NCBI GenBank assembly: GCA_022825135.1
Contig: JAJDYN010000014.1
Location: 1 to 64,000, forward strand
DNA: 64,000 bases
Source: Gemmatimonadota bacterium
GTDB lineage: Bacteria; Gemmatimonadota; Gemmatimonadetes; Longimicrobiales; Gaopeijiaceae
Reading direction: 5' to 3'
Numbering within the stretch: position 1 is the stretch's first letter; every line of letters begins with the position of its first letter. The position numbers and the translations under genes are program-made. Below, piece after piece: positions 16,380-25,336 of this stretch. The notes under the pieces were generated by a model. It had not been told where the DNA came from, searched no databases, and saw nothing but the letters and a program-made list of their open reading frames with translations.

Positions 16380-18869
16380 ATGCGGCCCTCGCAACACCTG
16401 TTCATGACCGCACTGGTGGTCCTTGCCTCCACCTTCGCCGGTCCACACCAGGCCCACGCGCAGGTGCCGAAGGTCACCGCCGGCCAGGTCGTCGACCGGG
16501 AGACGCTCCGGGGCTTCGTGACCTGGGCGACTTCCGAATTCAGCTTGGTTACGGACATCAACGCGGGTTCGCAGCTGATAAGCGATTTCCGCGTGGAGGG
16601 CAGTGACTGGAACGCAGGCAACATGTACCTGATCCTGCTGACCATGGATGGACAGGTATTGCTCCACGGTGAAGACCCCCACATCGACGGCAAGAACGCG
16701 CTCGGCGTGGTCGACGACCGGGGCACCAGGGTCGTCGAGCAGATGCTGGCCGCGGGGGCGGCGGGCGGTGGATTCGTGGAGTGGTGCTGGGACGATCCGC
16801 TGGACGCGGCCGATACCCCCTGCAAGGACAGCTACGCACTGCAATACCACTCCATGGTCGCCGGAGTGGATCTGGTCGTGGTGGGCGGGTATTTCCAGGA
16901 TCTTGCGCATGCCGGCGAGCCGCTCCCCGACGTCCCGCTGCCTGCGGTGTCGGCCGCCGACGTGGTGGACCGGGAGACCCTCAGGCAGTTCGTGCACGGC
17001 GCGGTCGACTGGGTGATCGAGGTGGTCGGGCAGGTCGGGTTCGAGCGCGGGAGCGAGTGGAAGACGGTGATGAGAGAGGATGGCGGGCACTTCAGGTCCG
17101 GCCCCGTCTATCTCTTCGTCTTCACGCCTCAGGGATACGTCATCTTCCACGGTTCCGACCCCTGGCGGGAAGGCCGGACGGCTCTGGACAACACGGACTT
17201 GCAGGGAAGGCCGTTCGTACGGGACGTCATCGCCGCAGCCCAGGGGGGCGGAGGCTTCGTCGAGTACTTCTGGGACGATCCGACGGTGGACGGGGATGAG
17301 GACACGGGAAGCCCCAAGGTGAGCTACGCGGTCGCGATCAACAGCGACCTTCCCGTCTTCCAGGACATCGAGTTCATCGTCGGGGCCGGGTTCTACCGGA
17401 ACTTCTCCACCGCCGAGGCGGAGGCGGCGGCGGCGGACTGGCTCCAGCGATTCGGCCGGTCGGTGGCCAGTCAGACGATGGAGATGATCGGCGACCGCGT
17501 CTCACACGCCCACCGCCAGGAGGACTACGTCGAGGTGGGTGGGCGGACGCTCGATTTCGGCGCGCTCCTCGACCAGAACACCCTCGCGAGCGCCGGGGCG
17601 GCCGGACCGTCGATCCTGCTGCCGACGTCCGGCGGCGGGCTGTTCGGCGGCAGCTCCTTCCAGCTCTCGTCCGGCGGGTCCGGCGGCGGCTACTCGCTGT
17701 GGGGAGGCGGGGAGATCATGCGGTTCAACAACGAGGAAGGAGGAGGATTCGGCGACGGCGAGGTCAGGACCGCCACGCTCGGCGCGGACTACGAGGTCGG
17801 CCCGGTGGTGACCGGGCTTGCGGTGACCCACAGCCGCGGGTCGGGCAACTTCGAACTCGGGCGTCCCGGCCAGGACGATGCGGGGGAAACTTCGACCAGT
17901 CTCACCAGCGGGTTCCCCTATGCCCGGCTTGCCCTCAGCGACCGGCTGTTCACCTGGGGTGTGCTCGGCTACGGCACCGGGAGGCTGAACATCGCGGGCG
18001 GAGGCGAAGGTGACCCCGAGAGCGGTGTCTCTATGCGGATGGGCGGTTTGGGGTTGAGGGGAGAGATCGTGCGTTCCGAAGACGCCGACGATTTCGAACT
18101 GGCGCTACGCTCGGACGCCTTTATCGCGCGCATGAACTCCGAAGCCGTCGAGGGACGAAGCGAACTGACCGCTGACGCGAGCCGCGTACGGATGCTCCTC
18201 GAAGCTTCGACGGGATTCATGACGGGCTCCGGGGCAATGCTGCGGCCCAGGTTCCGCGCAGGCATGCGGTACGACGGCGGAGACACCGATTCCGGACTCG
18301 GGATCGAGGCGGGAGGGGGCTTTACCTTCCTCGACCCCGGCCGGGGACTGACCATCCGGGTGCATGGCCGCACGCTGATCACGCACGAACAGGACGGCTA
18401 CGAGGAATGGGGTCTCGGCGGATCGATCAGCTTCAACCCGGGCGGCGAAGGGCGCGGGCTCTCCGTGGGCCTGAGACCCACCTGGGGATCGACGGCAAGC
18501 GGCCTCGCGCGTCTCTGGGCGCAAGGTGCGGCCGGGATGACCGCCAACATGTACGGAAGCCGAGGCTTGAACGCGGAGCTCGGCTATGGATTCGGCGCGG
18601 GAGAGGGCCGGGCCGTGTTCATGCCGTACGCAAGGCTCGCCATGTCGGAGCAGCCCCGCGCCGGCTACCTCGGCGCCTACCGGACGGCGAGCAAGGCCGC
18701 GCACATGCCGCCACCCGTATCGAGCCAGGGCACCTATGGCTACCAACTGGGCGGCCGCCTGACCGTCGGCCCGGGTTTTTCCGCGAACATCGAGGCCGGC
18801 CGCAGCGCGTGGGCTCCCGCTTCGGGTCGGGCACATGGCGCCATGGTCAACTTCTCCCTGCACTGGTAG
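16380..18869 (+). CDS. Secreted double-Cache protein with C-terminal autotransporter-like beta-barrel
   Basis: This 829-residue protein starts with a signal peptide ending about AHA-QVP. Two Cache sensor domains follow, near residues 30-190 and 200-370. Both show the small-Cache pattern: a strand such as YLILLTMDGQVLLHG or YLFVFTPQGYVIFHG, then G(K/R)(N/T)AL, then GGGFVE followed by DDP, and a closing GGYFQD or GAGFYRN strand. Residues from about 430 to the end resemble an autotransporter beta-barrel: alternating strands rich in Gly and aromatics, and a C-terminal FSLHW suited to BAM recognition. Cache domains normally sit outside the inner membrane on chemoreceptors and kinases. Here they appear anchored to the outer membrane with no cytoplasmic signalling part. 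Its role is unknown. Confidence 0.85.
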   Translation: MRPSQHLFMTALVVLASTFAGPHQAHAQVPKVTAGQVVDRETLRGFVTWATSEFSLVTDINAGSQLISDFRVEGSDWNAGNMYLILLTMDGQVLLHGEDPHIDGKNALGVVDDRGTRVVEQMLAAGAAGGGFVEWCWDDPLDAADTPCKDSYALQYHSMVAGVDLVVVGGYFQDLAHAGEPLPDVPLPAVSAADVVDRETLRQFVHGAVDWVIEVVGQVGFERGSEWKTVMREDGGHFRSGPVYLFVFTPQGYVIFHGSDPWREGRTALDNTDLQGRPFVRDVIAAAQGGGGFVEYFWDDPTVDGDEDTGSPKVSYAVAINSDLPVFQDIEFIVGAGFYRNFSTAEAEAAAADWLQRFGRSVASQTMEMIGDRVSHAHRQEDYVEVGGRTLDFGALLDQNTLASAGAAGPSILLPTSGGGLFGGSSFQLSSGGSGGGYSLWGGGEIMRFNNEEGGGFGDGEVRTATLGADYEVGPVVTGLAVTHSRGSGNFELGRPGQDDAGETSTSLTSGFPYARLALSDRLFTWGVLGYGTGRLNIAGGGEGDPESGVSMRMGGLGLRGEIVRSEDADDFELALRSDAFIARMNSEAVEGRSELTADASRVRMLLEASTGFMTGSGAMLRPRFRAGMRYDGGDTDSGLGIEAGGGFTFLDPGRGLTIRVHGRTLITHEQDGYEEWGLGGSISFNPGGEGRGLSVGLRPTWGSTASGLARLWAQGAAGMTANMYGSRGLNAELGYGFGAGEGRAVFMPYARLAMSEQPRAGYLGAYRTASKAAHMPPPVSSQGTYGYQLGGRLTVGPGFSANIEAGRSAWAPASGRAHGAMVNFSLHW

Positions 18870-18886
18870 CGGAATCCCGCAGGGTC

Positions 18887-18909
18887 GGCCGGCACCGGGA
18901 GGGCCGGCC
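18887..18909. terminator. Hairpin between convergent genes, possible bidirectional terminator
   Basis: GGCCGGC (18887-18893) pairs with GCCGGCC (18903-18909) around a nine-base loop. It fills the 40-base gap between two convergent genes and abuts the stop of the phosphopantetheinyl transferase gene. There is no T-tract on either side, so intrinsic termination is uncertain. Confidence 0.4.
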
Positions 18910-19626
18910 TCAGAGCCCGTCCGGGTCGTAAGGCAGCGGCTGGGTCTCGACTCCCGCCTGGTCCAGGGCCAGCGCGGCCTTCGCCCCGGACGAGCAGCGA
19001 ATGCCCCCGACGTGCCAGCGCGCGGGGTCCTCGGGCAGGTCCTCGACGTGCAGGAGACCGCGCGGCGCGCCGGGCGTGGGATCCACGGAGAACGACCTGA
19101 GCGGGTGGGTGAGGCCGAAGCCGAGCGCCTTCAGGAAGGCTTCCTTGCGGGTCCATAGCCGGAAGAAGAGTTCCCGGCGTTCGTGCGCGGGCGCGGCGCG
19201 CATCCGGGCGGCCTCGCCGGGAGCGAAGTTCTTGTCGGCGATCTCGAGCATGAGGCGCACCGTGCGGATCTCTTCGATGTCCACGCCCAGCCGCCCGGAG
19301 GCGGCCACCGCGATCATGATCCGCTCCTCGGAGTGCGACTGGTTGAAGGACGGGCCGCCCGGCAGGAAGGGCTTGCCCTTGTCCTCGTAATGAAAGCGGA
19401 CATGTTCGGGCCCGGTGCGCGTCAGCTTCCCCAGAACGCGGCGCAGATGGGCCTGGGCGACCGTGTACCGGCGGCGGTGCCGGTCGTAGACGAAGCGGTC
19501 GGCGCGCGTGCGCTCGCGCGCGGAGAGAAGCCCCCGGGCACGGGCCACGACATCCGCGGGGACATCCAGCCGCCCCTCCCAGATGTAGACGGCGCCGGGC
19601 CGGAGTTGGGGCGATTCCCTGCTCAT
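18910..19626 (-). CDS. 4'-phosphopantetheinyl transferase, Sfp type
   Basis: This enzyme moves phosphopantetheine from CoA to a Ser of acyl or peptidyl carrier proteins. The 238 residues are full length for the Sfp/Gsp group. The Mg2+/CoA motifs are present: GVDIEEI with Asp116 and Glu118, and RLWTRKEAFLKA with Trp158, Lys161 and Glu162; FNQSHSE gives the conserved Ser-His. The ATG has AGGGA nine bases upstream; an upstream open frame is rejected as Pro/Arg-rich. No polyketide, peptide or fatty-acid synthase gene lies within the window, so its target is elsewhere. Confidence 0.93.
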   Translation of the reverse strand: MSRESPQLRPGAVYIWEGRLDVPADVVARARGLLSARERTRADRFVYDRHRRRYTVAQAHLRRVLGKLTRTGPEHVRFHYEDKGKPFLPGGPSFNQSHSEERIMIAVAASGRLGVDIEEIRTVRLMLEIADKNFAPGEAARMRAAPAHERRELFFRLWTRKEAFLKALGFGLTHPLRSFSVDPTPGAPRGLLHVEDLPEDPARWHVGGIRCSSGAKAALALDQAGVETQPLPYDPDGL

Positions 19627-19775
19627 CCAGACAATCCCTGGGGTGGACCCGGGCCGAGGCCGGAATCCCGGTGGAAGAGGGTGGCGCCCGGCAGGATCCG
19701 GAGCCCGAGCCGGCGAAATCTGGTATCCGGCACCTTCCGGGGGAAGCCGCATGGCGTGTTCCGTCTCCCGGCCCA

Positions 19776-19805
19776 TTGGCGCAACACCGGTCCCCGATCA
19801 AGAAT
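19776..19805 (+). promoter_or_regulatory. Possible promoter of the acetamidase-like gene
   Basis: In the 252-base divergent gap, TTGGCG (19776-19781), 18 bases, then AAGAAT (19800-19805) could drive the amidase gene with a leader of about 67 bases. The matches are modest. Confidence 0.3.
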
Positions 19806-19878
19806 AGACCTCAACCGCGGGAGAGAATCGACCAAGCCCGCCGGACACCGTCTCTCAGCATTTCGAGGAGCCATTCCG

Positions 19879-20922
19879 ATGTTCGTCACGCCGCTTTCAC
19901 GCTCGTTCGGCCGCGCCGCAGCCTTCTCCGTGTTCGTAGTCTTCGCCCTGGCCTCGTGCCAGGCCCAACCGGATCCGGGAACGCAGTCCGCAGAGGCGCC
20001 GATGGCCGCGGAGACGCCGGCCCCCGAGTACACGCTCGGATCCGAAAACACGCACAATCGCTGGAGTTCCACCATCCCGCCACAGTTGACGGTTCCCTCC
20101 GGAGCCGTCGTCGAGGTATTCACCAAGGAGGCGTCCGACGGCCAGATCACCGAGGCGACGACCGCCGAGGACCTGGCCAACGTCGACTTCGACCTGATCC
20201 ATGCCCTCACCGGACCCATCTACGTGGAAGGCGCGAGCCCGGGCGACATCCTCGCCGTCACCCTGCACGAGATCGAGGTGCAGGGCTGGGGATGGGCCGG
20301 CATCTTCCCGGGCTTCGGGTTCCTGGCCGAAGAGATCACCGGGCCCTGGATCCGGGGTTTTCCGATGGAGCCGGGAGCCACGGAAGTCGCCTTCAACGAC
20401 GACATCACGATCCCGCTGGCGCCGTTCGCCGGGGTCATGGGAGTCGCGCCCGACACCGACTCGATGCTGGTGACCATCCCGCCGCGCACCAACGGCGGCA
20501 ACATGGACAACCGCCACATGATCGCCGGAACCACGGTCTACTTCCCGGTTCAGGTCGAGGGCGCCCTGTTCTCCATCGGCGACGCGCACGCCGCCCAGGG
20601 AGACGGCGAAGTGTCCGGTTCCGCCATCGAGACGCCCGTGCGCATCGTCTTCGAAGTCGAGGTCATGGAGAACACACGCGGCATGGTCGAGCCTCAGTAC
20701 GAGAGCGACGACTACTACGCCGTGACCGGCTTCGCCACCACCATCGACGAGGCGGCCCGCAAGGCCACCCGCTACATGATCGACTACCTGGTCGCCGAGC
20801 ACGGCCTCACGCGCGAGGAAGCCTACGTGCTCTGCTCGATCGCCGGCGACATGAAGATCTCGGAGACGGTGGACGTGCCCCACATGCTGGTCAGCATGCA
20901 CATGCCGAAGGGGATCTTCTGA
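19879..20922 (+). CDS. Acetamidase/formamidase family lipoprotein
   Basis: This 347-residue member of the FmdA/AmdA family hydrolyses short amides to ammonia and acid. A lipoprotein signal is visible (FALASC, with Cys as the lipidated residue), followed by a flexible Ala/Pro/Glu stretch; most characterised relatives are cytoplasmic, so export is a difference. Family features include an N-terminal TVPSGAVVEV strand, GPIYVEGASPGD, a DAHAAQGDGE segment with the conserved Asp-His-Gln-Gly-Asp metal-site residues, and the terminal DVPHMLVSMHMPK. The ATG has GAGGAG eight bases upstream. The actual substrate is unknown. Confidence 0.88.
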   Translation: MFVTPLSRSFGRAAAFSVFVVFALASCQAQPDPGTQSAEAPMAAETPAPEYTLGSENTHNRWSSTIPPQLTVPSGAVVEVFTKEASDGQITEATTAEDLANVDFDLIHALTGPIYVEGASPGDILAVTLHEIEVQGWGWAGIFPGFGFLAEEITGPWIRGFPMEPGATEVAFNDDITIPLAPFAGVMGVAPDTDSMLVTIPPRTNGGNMDNRHMIAGTTVYFPVQVEGALFSIGDAHAAQGDGEVSGSAIETPVRIVFEVEVMENTRGMVEPQYESDDYYAVTGFATTIDEAARKATRYMIDYLVAEHGLTREEAYVLCSIAGDMKISETVDVPHMLVSMHMPKGIF

Positions 20923-21043
20923 GGTCTGGGAGGCGGAGCCGGAAGTGGTCTCGTAGCTTCGCGAACAGCAGGCCGAAAGGCCCTCGAGTCCGCGCCGCGC
21001 TCACCAGGAACCCGGAGGCGCCGGGATTTGGTGGGGAGGAACC

Positions 21044-21163
21044 GTGAGCAATGCGGATGAACAGCGCTGGCTGCAACACGGCATCGAGTGGTTCCACCGC
21101 TTGAATAGCTGCGAGGCCAGGCAGCGACGTCTCACTCATCCACCAACGCACTCCCCACGGTGA
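21044..21163 (+). CDS. Possible 39-residue ORF of unknown function
   Basis: A GTG start preceded by GGGGAGG at five bases opens a 39-residue frame rich in charged and aromatic residues (for example WLQHGIEWFHRL). It runs into the 3' end of the M15-like gene on the other strand. The ribosome-binding site is strong, but no family is recognised and chance cannot be excluded. Otherwise 20923-21131 contains only a weak GGCC-GAAA-GGCC hairpin. Confidence 0.2.
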   Translation: MSNADEQRWLQHGIEWFHRLNSCEARQRRLTHPPTHSPR

Positions 21164-22016
21164 TGTGATAAACCGTCTGCTGTCGCTCGTAGATCACGAG
21201 GACCAGCCCCTCGGACTGCGCTTCCAGGAGCACCCGGCTGAAGATGGCTCCCAGTTCTCGGGACTTGCGGCCCGAGACCGACTCCAGCGCCAGGTCCACG
21301 AACCGCTCGACGTGGGGGGCGAACTCGGCGGGTACGCCGGCCAGAATCACCGGCGGCCGCTCGGCCGGGGGCGCGAACGCGGAGTAGGAGAGGTCCACGG
21401 TGGTGCCGAACTCGTGCGAGCTCACGCCGGCGGCCGCGTTCGGGTTCCGGCCCCGCAGCCGTGCCTGCCGCTCCGACGTGCGCAGGGCGCTCGTCACCTC
21501 GATGCGGTACGGCGGAAGCCCCATCGCCGCGAGGCGGTCCTGGAAGCGCCGGCCCAGCTCCTCGAGCAGGACGGGCATGTGCGGAACCATGTAGGTGGGG
21601 GAGGTGCCGGGACGAACGATCCAGTAGGCGGTGCTGTCCTCGAGCTCAACCAGCCGCCCGGCCGCGACAAGGGAGTCCCGGGCGGCGCTGTCCGCCACCC
21701 GCACGCCCAACTCGCGGGCGCGGGCCACGTGCGACGCGTTGAGGAAGCGGCGGAGCGCGTTTTCCTGCGCCGTCGTCATCACCGGGAGGGGAGAAAGGAT
21801 GTCGTTGGCCCTGTCCGCTTCCCGGTCCGTGAGGGCAAGCGCCTGTGAGAGAGCCTGCTCGATCTCCGTCACCGCGGCGGTCCTGGCCGCCGCCACGGCC
21901 GCCTCGACGGCCGCTTCCCTCTCCCGTTCCGCTCTGCCGCACGAGGTGAGGATCAGGGCCAGAACCGCCATCCATGCCGCTCTGGAACGAAACGCAACCG
22001 TGCCGCCGGTTCTCAT
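21132..22016 (-). CDS. M15-like peptidase lipoprotein (DUF5715-like)
   Basis: This 294-residue exported protein has a lipoprotein signal (LILTSC, Cys26). An Ala/Glu-rich, probably helical segment follows, then a domain with the zinc pattern of D-Ala-D-Ala carboxypeptidases: Ser199-x-His201-x2-Gly-x3-Asp208 in SSHEFGTTVD, and His284 in VYHITVG. A conserved Arg lies upstream in SALRTSERQ. It is likely tethered to a membrane and acts on cell-wall peptides. The start is the ATG with GGAGG six bases upstream. It is divergent from the following regulatory-domain protein across a 191-base gap in which no convincing promoter was read. Confidence 0.75.
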   Translation of the reverse strand: MRTGGTVAFRSRAAWMAVLALILTSCGRAEREREAAVEAAVAAARTAAVTEIEQALSQALALTDREADRANDILSPLPVMTTAQENALRRFLNASHVARARELGVRVADSAARDSLVAAGRLVELEDSTAYWIVRPGTSPTYMVPHMPVLLEELGRRFQDRLAAMGLPPYRIEVTSALRTSERQARLRGRNPNAAAGVSSHEFGTTVDLSYSAFAPPAERPPVILAGVPAEFAPHVERFVDLALESVSGRKSRELGAIFSRVLLEAQSEGLVLVIYERQQTVYHITVGSALVDE

Positions 22017-22207
22017 CGAATTCCTCCAGTCCAACGGGTCGCAGGAACCGTCAACAGTGTACCGGTTTCGACGCTAGACACGTCCACGACGGCAGGCAAG
22101 GAGGACCTGCCGATGGCCCAGGGCAGATTCCATCCTCGGAACCTGGGCCCCTCCATCCGATTAGACAGACAGAGCAAGCACGTGTCTCCCTCCTGTCCGA
22201 ACCGCCG

Positions 22208-23347
22208 ATGGCCATCGACCGACTCCCACTCGTCAGGCGGCAACCGCATCGCGGCATCCCGCTCGCGCATGCCCGTACCCTGGCCGGAACCGCCCACGCC
22301 CTGAGCGCATTCCTGCTGATGTTCGGCCTCGCCGCCGCATCCGCCGCACAGGCCCAGATCACGGGCTACGTCCTCAACGAAGAGGGCGATCCCGTCGCCG
22401 GTGCCGCCGTGGAGGCGTGGGCGGCGGACCGCAAGATCGGAGGCCGGCTGGCCGACGAGGACGGCTGGTTCCTGTTCCCCGCCGAAATGACGGCGCAGAT
22501 TCGCGCCCTGTACGCGGGACAGCTCGGATACCATCCCGAAGTGGTCCAGATCGAGGAAGACGTCGACTCCTACGAAATCCGCCTGACCCGCGAACCCATT
22601 CCGCTTCCCGAACTCGTGGTGGATGCGCAACGGGACCGCTGTGCCGGCGGGGAGGATCGCGGTGCGCGCCGCCTGTGGGAGCACGCCGCGGCGCGCTACA
22701 GCCAGGGTCTCGACACGCTGGGGGTGGCCACCTATCTGGCGTCGGTGGAATCGATCCTGCCGGAGGGCGAGGTGGGGACGGTGCAGGACGCGGGCGAGGC
22801 CGTGGCGCAGCGCGGCTCGTCTTCCCTGCTCCGCTTCAGCTGGCGGCGTCGCATCGAGCGCGAGGGGTACGCGTACCAGATCCGGAGATCCACGCCCGAG
22901 CAATCGTACACGTCCTGGGTGTATCCTCCGCTGGAGGCGGATTTCGCCCCGCACTTCGCGGGAGAGTTCTTCGGCGACCGGCACCGCTTCCATTTCGACA
23001 GGTCGGGCGAGACCGATGACGACGGGAGCGTGACGCTGGTGTTCTGCGCACGCGACGACGACCACCCGTCCATGGAGGGCACACTGGTCATCAGCCCGGA
23101 CACGACCATCGCGGTCGCCCAGTGGCTCTTCCGCACCCCGGAGCCGGTGGAGCACGCGGGCGGGCGCGCGGTGTTCGGCCCCCTCGCGGACGCTCCCGAG
23201 GACTCGTATCTGCTTCCCATCGAGGGCGTCTTCTGGCGCAGGTCGCCGCCCGACAGCTACTGGCAGCGGTACCAGAAGTTCGAGCAGTGGATGGTCGCGC
23301 AGGGCGACTCGGTGCCTTTCCTTCCCAAGAGGCCGGGCGGAGATTAG
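22208..23347 (+). CDS. Secreted protein with carboxypeptidase regulatory-like domain
   Basis: This 379-residue protein has a long Arg-rich n-region and a signal helix ending near ASAAQAQ. Next comes a small beta-sandwich of the carboxypeptidase regulatory-like type (ITGYVLNEEGDPVAGAAVEAW), common in Gemmatimonadota and Bacteroidota surface proteins. The remaining 240 residues are unrecognised; they contain two cysteines (RDRCAG and LVFCARDD) that could form a disulfide. The ATG has no clear Shine-Dalgarno sequence. The PQQ-barrel gene follows 54 bases later, so the two may be co-transcribed. Confidence 0.8.
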   Translation: MAIDRLPLVRRQPHRGIPLAHARTLAGTAHALSAFLLMFGLAAASAAQAQITGYVLNEEGDPVAGAAVEAWAADRKIGGRLADEDGWFLFPAEMTAQIRALYAGQLGYHPEVVQIEEDVDSYEIRLTREPIPLPELVVDAQRDRCAGGEDRGARRLWEHAAARYSQGLDTLGVATYLASVESILPEGEVGTVQDAGEAVAQRGSSSLLRFSWRRRIEREGYAYQIRRSTPEQSYTSWVYPPLEADFAPHFAGEFFGDRHRFHFDRSGETDDDGSVTLVFCARDDDHPSMEGTLVISPDTTIAVAQWLFRTPEPVEHAGGRAVFGPLADAPEDSYLLPIEGVFWRRSPPDSYWQRYQKFEQWMVAQGDSVPFLPKRPGGD

Positions 23348-23401
23348 GGCGGGCTCCGGGCGCGCCGGAGCGACAAGCCCCAAACCTCACCGATCACCGC
23401 C

Positions 23402-25336
23402 ATGAGACATTTCTCGACGGGATTGCCGCGCCTCCCTTCCCCGTTCCCCGTCGTTCTCCTCCTCTGCGCCTGCGCCGAAGCCGCCCCCGGGCCCCGACCG
23501 GCGGGTGACGGAGACTGGGTGGCATACGGTCGCGACGCGGGAGGATCCAAGTACTCGCCGCTCGACCAGATCACGACCGCGAATGTGGCCGAGCTCGAAC
23601 TGGCGTGGAGCTGGGAGACGGGCGAGAAGCCGATTCCCGGACCGCTGTCGCCGGTCCGCGGCCAGGAGGTGAGGCCGGGCAACTTCGAGACGACGCCGCT
23701 GGCCTTCAACGACACGCTCTTCTTCACCACGGCCTACAACCGGGTCATCGCCCTCGAGGGCAGCACCGGGAGGCCCCACTGGGAGTACGACCCGCGCACC
23801 GTGGAGTGGGGTCAGCCGCCCAACGGAACCGGCTTCGTGCACCGCGGCGTGGCCGTGTGGAGCGGGCCGGACGAGCGGCGCATCTTCCTCAACACGCGCT
23901 GGCGCCTGATCGCGCTCGACGCCGCCACGGGAGAGCCGATCCAGTCGTTCGGGCACCGGGGCGAGATCGACCTCACCGAGCAGCTGCTCTGGCCCACCAA
24001 CCGCCTGCACTACACGCAAACGTCGCCGCCGGTGGTGTTCGAGGACCTGGTGATCGTGGGCAACGGGGTGTGGGACGGCTTCGTCTACCCGCGCGATCCG
24101 CCGGGGAACGTGCAGGCCTTCGACGTGCACACGGGCGAGTTGGCGTGGTCGTTCAACCTGATCCCGCAGCCCGGCGAGCCCGGAAACGAGACCTGGGAGG
24201 ACGGCAGCTGGGACTACACCGGGCACACCAACGCCTGGGCGCCGATGGTGGTGGACGAGGCACGCGGGCTCCTGTATGCGGGAATCGGCACCCCGTCCAA
24301 CGACTACTACGGCGGCCACCGCCTGGGCGACAACCTGTACGCCGAGTCGCTGGTGGCCCTGGACGCGCGCACCGGCGAGCTGGCGTGGCACTTCCAGACC
24401 GTGCACCACGGGCTGTGGGATTTCGACCTGCCGGGCGCGCCGGTGCTCCTGACCGTGACGGTCGACGGCCGCGAGGTCGACGCGGTGGCCGTGGCCGGCA
24501 AGACCGGCTTCGTCTACACCTTCGACCGGGAGACCGGCGAGCCTGTGTGGCCTATCGAGGAGCGGCCCGTCCCGCCCAGCGACGTGCCCGGCGAGGTGGC
24601 CGCCGCGACCCAGCCCTTCCCCACTTCCCCACCCCCGTTCGCCCGCCAGGGGTTCACCCCCGACGACCTCATCGACCTCACGCCGGAGCTGCGCCGCCGC
24701 GCCGAGGAACTCACAGCCGGCTACCGCTTCGGCCCGCTCTACGAGCCGCCCTCCATGGAGGGCACCATCGCCATGCCGGGCATCCTCGGAGGCGGCAACT
24801 GGGGCGGGGTGGCGGTGGATCCCGCCAGCGCGGTCCTGTTCGTGAAGTCGTCCGAGGAGGCCAGCCTGCTGAAGATCGCGCCCGCCAACCCGGCCACCAC
24901 GGTAGCGGACTACGCCATCGACCGCACGGCGTCCCGAACGCTCACGGTGGACGGGCTGCCCATCTCGAACCCGCCCTACGGCACCATTACGGCCGTCGAC
25001 ATGAACGGCGGCGCGATCCTCTGGCAGGAGGCGGTTGGCGAGCGCCCCGAGATCGCGGGCCATCCCGCGCTGGCCGGGCTCGACCTGCCCGCGCGGCTGG
25101 GGGTGGTGGGGGCGCCGGGGCCGTTCGCGACCGCCGGCGGCCTGGTGTTCCTCACCGGCGGCTCGGACATCCTATACGCCTTCGACGCGGCGAGCGGAGA
25201 GGTGCTGTGGGAGGGCCGGCTGCCCGCGCGGGCCTACGCCAACCCGATGACCTTCGAGACACGCGACGGCCGGCAGCTCGTGGTCATCGCGACGGGTGAG
25301 CGGGAGGGGGCGGCGCTGCTGGCGTTCGGGCTCTAG
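23402..25336 (+). CDS. PQQ-binding-like beta-propeller dehydrogenase, exported
   Basis: This 644-residue protein resembles the quinoprotein alcohol/glucose dehydrogenases. It starts with a short signal ending in LLLCAC, probably a lipoprotein. It then opens like the family (WVAYGRDAGGSKYSPLDQI) and continues through an eight-bladed propeller with Trp-docking repeats such as ALEGSTGRPHWEY, AFDVHTGELAWSF, ALDARTGELAWHF and AFDAASGEVLWEG. No CxxCH haem motif is present, so electrons must go to an outside acceptor. The substrate is unknown. Its TAG shares bases with the TAG of the convergent gene (CTAG). Confidence 0.88.
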   Translation: MRHFSTGLPRLPSPFPVVLLLCACAEAAPGPRPAGDGDWVAYGRDAGGSKYSPLDQITTANVAELELAWSWETGEKPIPGPLSPVRGQEVRPGNFETTPLAFNDTLFFTTAYNRVIALEGSTGRPHWEYDPRTVEWGQPPNGTGFVHRGVAVWSGPDERRIFLNTRWRLIALDAATGEPIQSFGHRGEIDLTEQLLWPTNRLHYTQTSPPVVFEDLVIVGNGVWDGFVYPRDPPGNVQAFDVHTGELAWSFNLIPQPGEPGNETWEDGSWDYTGHTNAWAPMVVDEARGLLYAGIGTPSNDYYGGHRLGDNLYAESLVALDARTGELAWHFQTVHHGLWDFDLPGAPVLLTVTVDGREVDAVAVAGKTGFVYTFDRETGEPVWPIEERPVPPSDVPGEVAAATQPFPTSPPPFARQGFTPDDLIDLTPELRRRAEELTAGYRFGPLYEPPSMEGTIAMPGILGGGNWGGVAVDPASAVLFVKSSEEASLLKIAPANPATTVADYAIDRTASRTLTVDGLPISNPPYGTITAVDMNGGAILWQEAVGERPEIAGHPALAGLDLPARLGVVGAPGPFATAGGLVFLTGGSDILYAFDAASGEVLWEGRLPARAYANPMTFETRDGRQLVVIATGEREGAALLAFGL

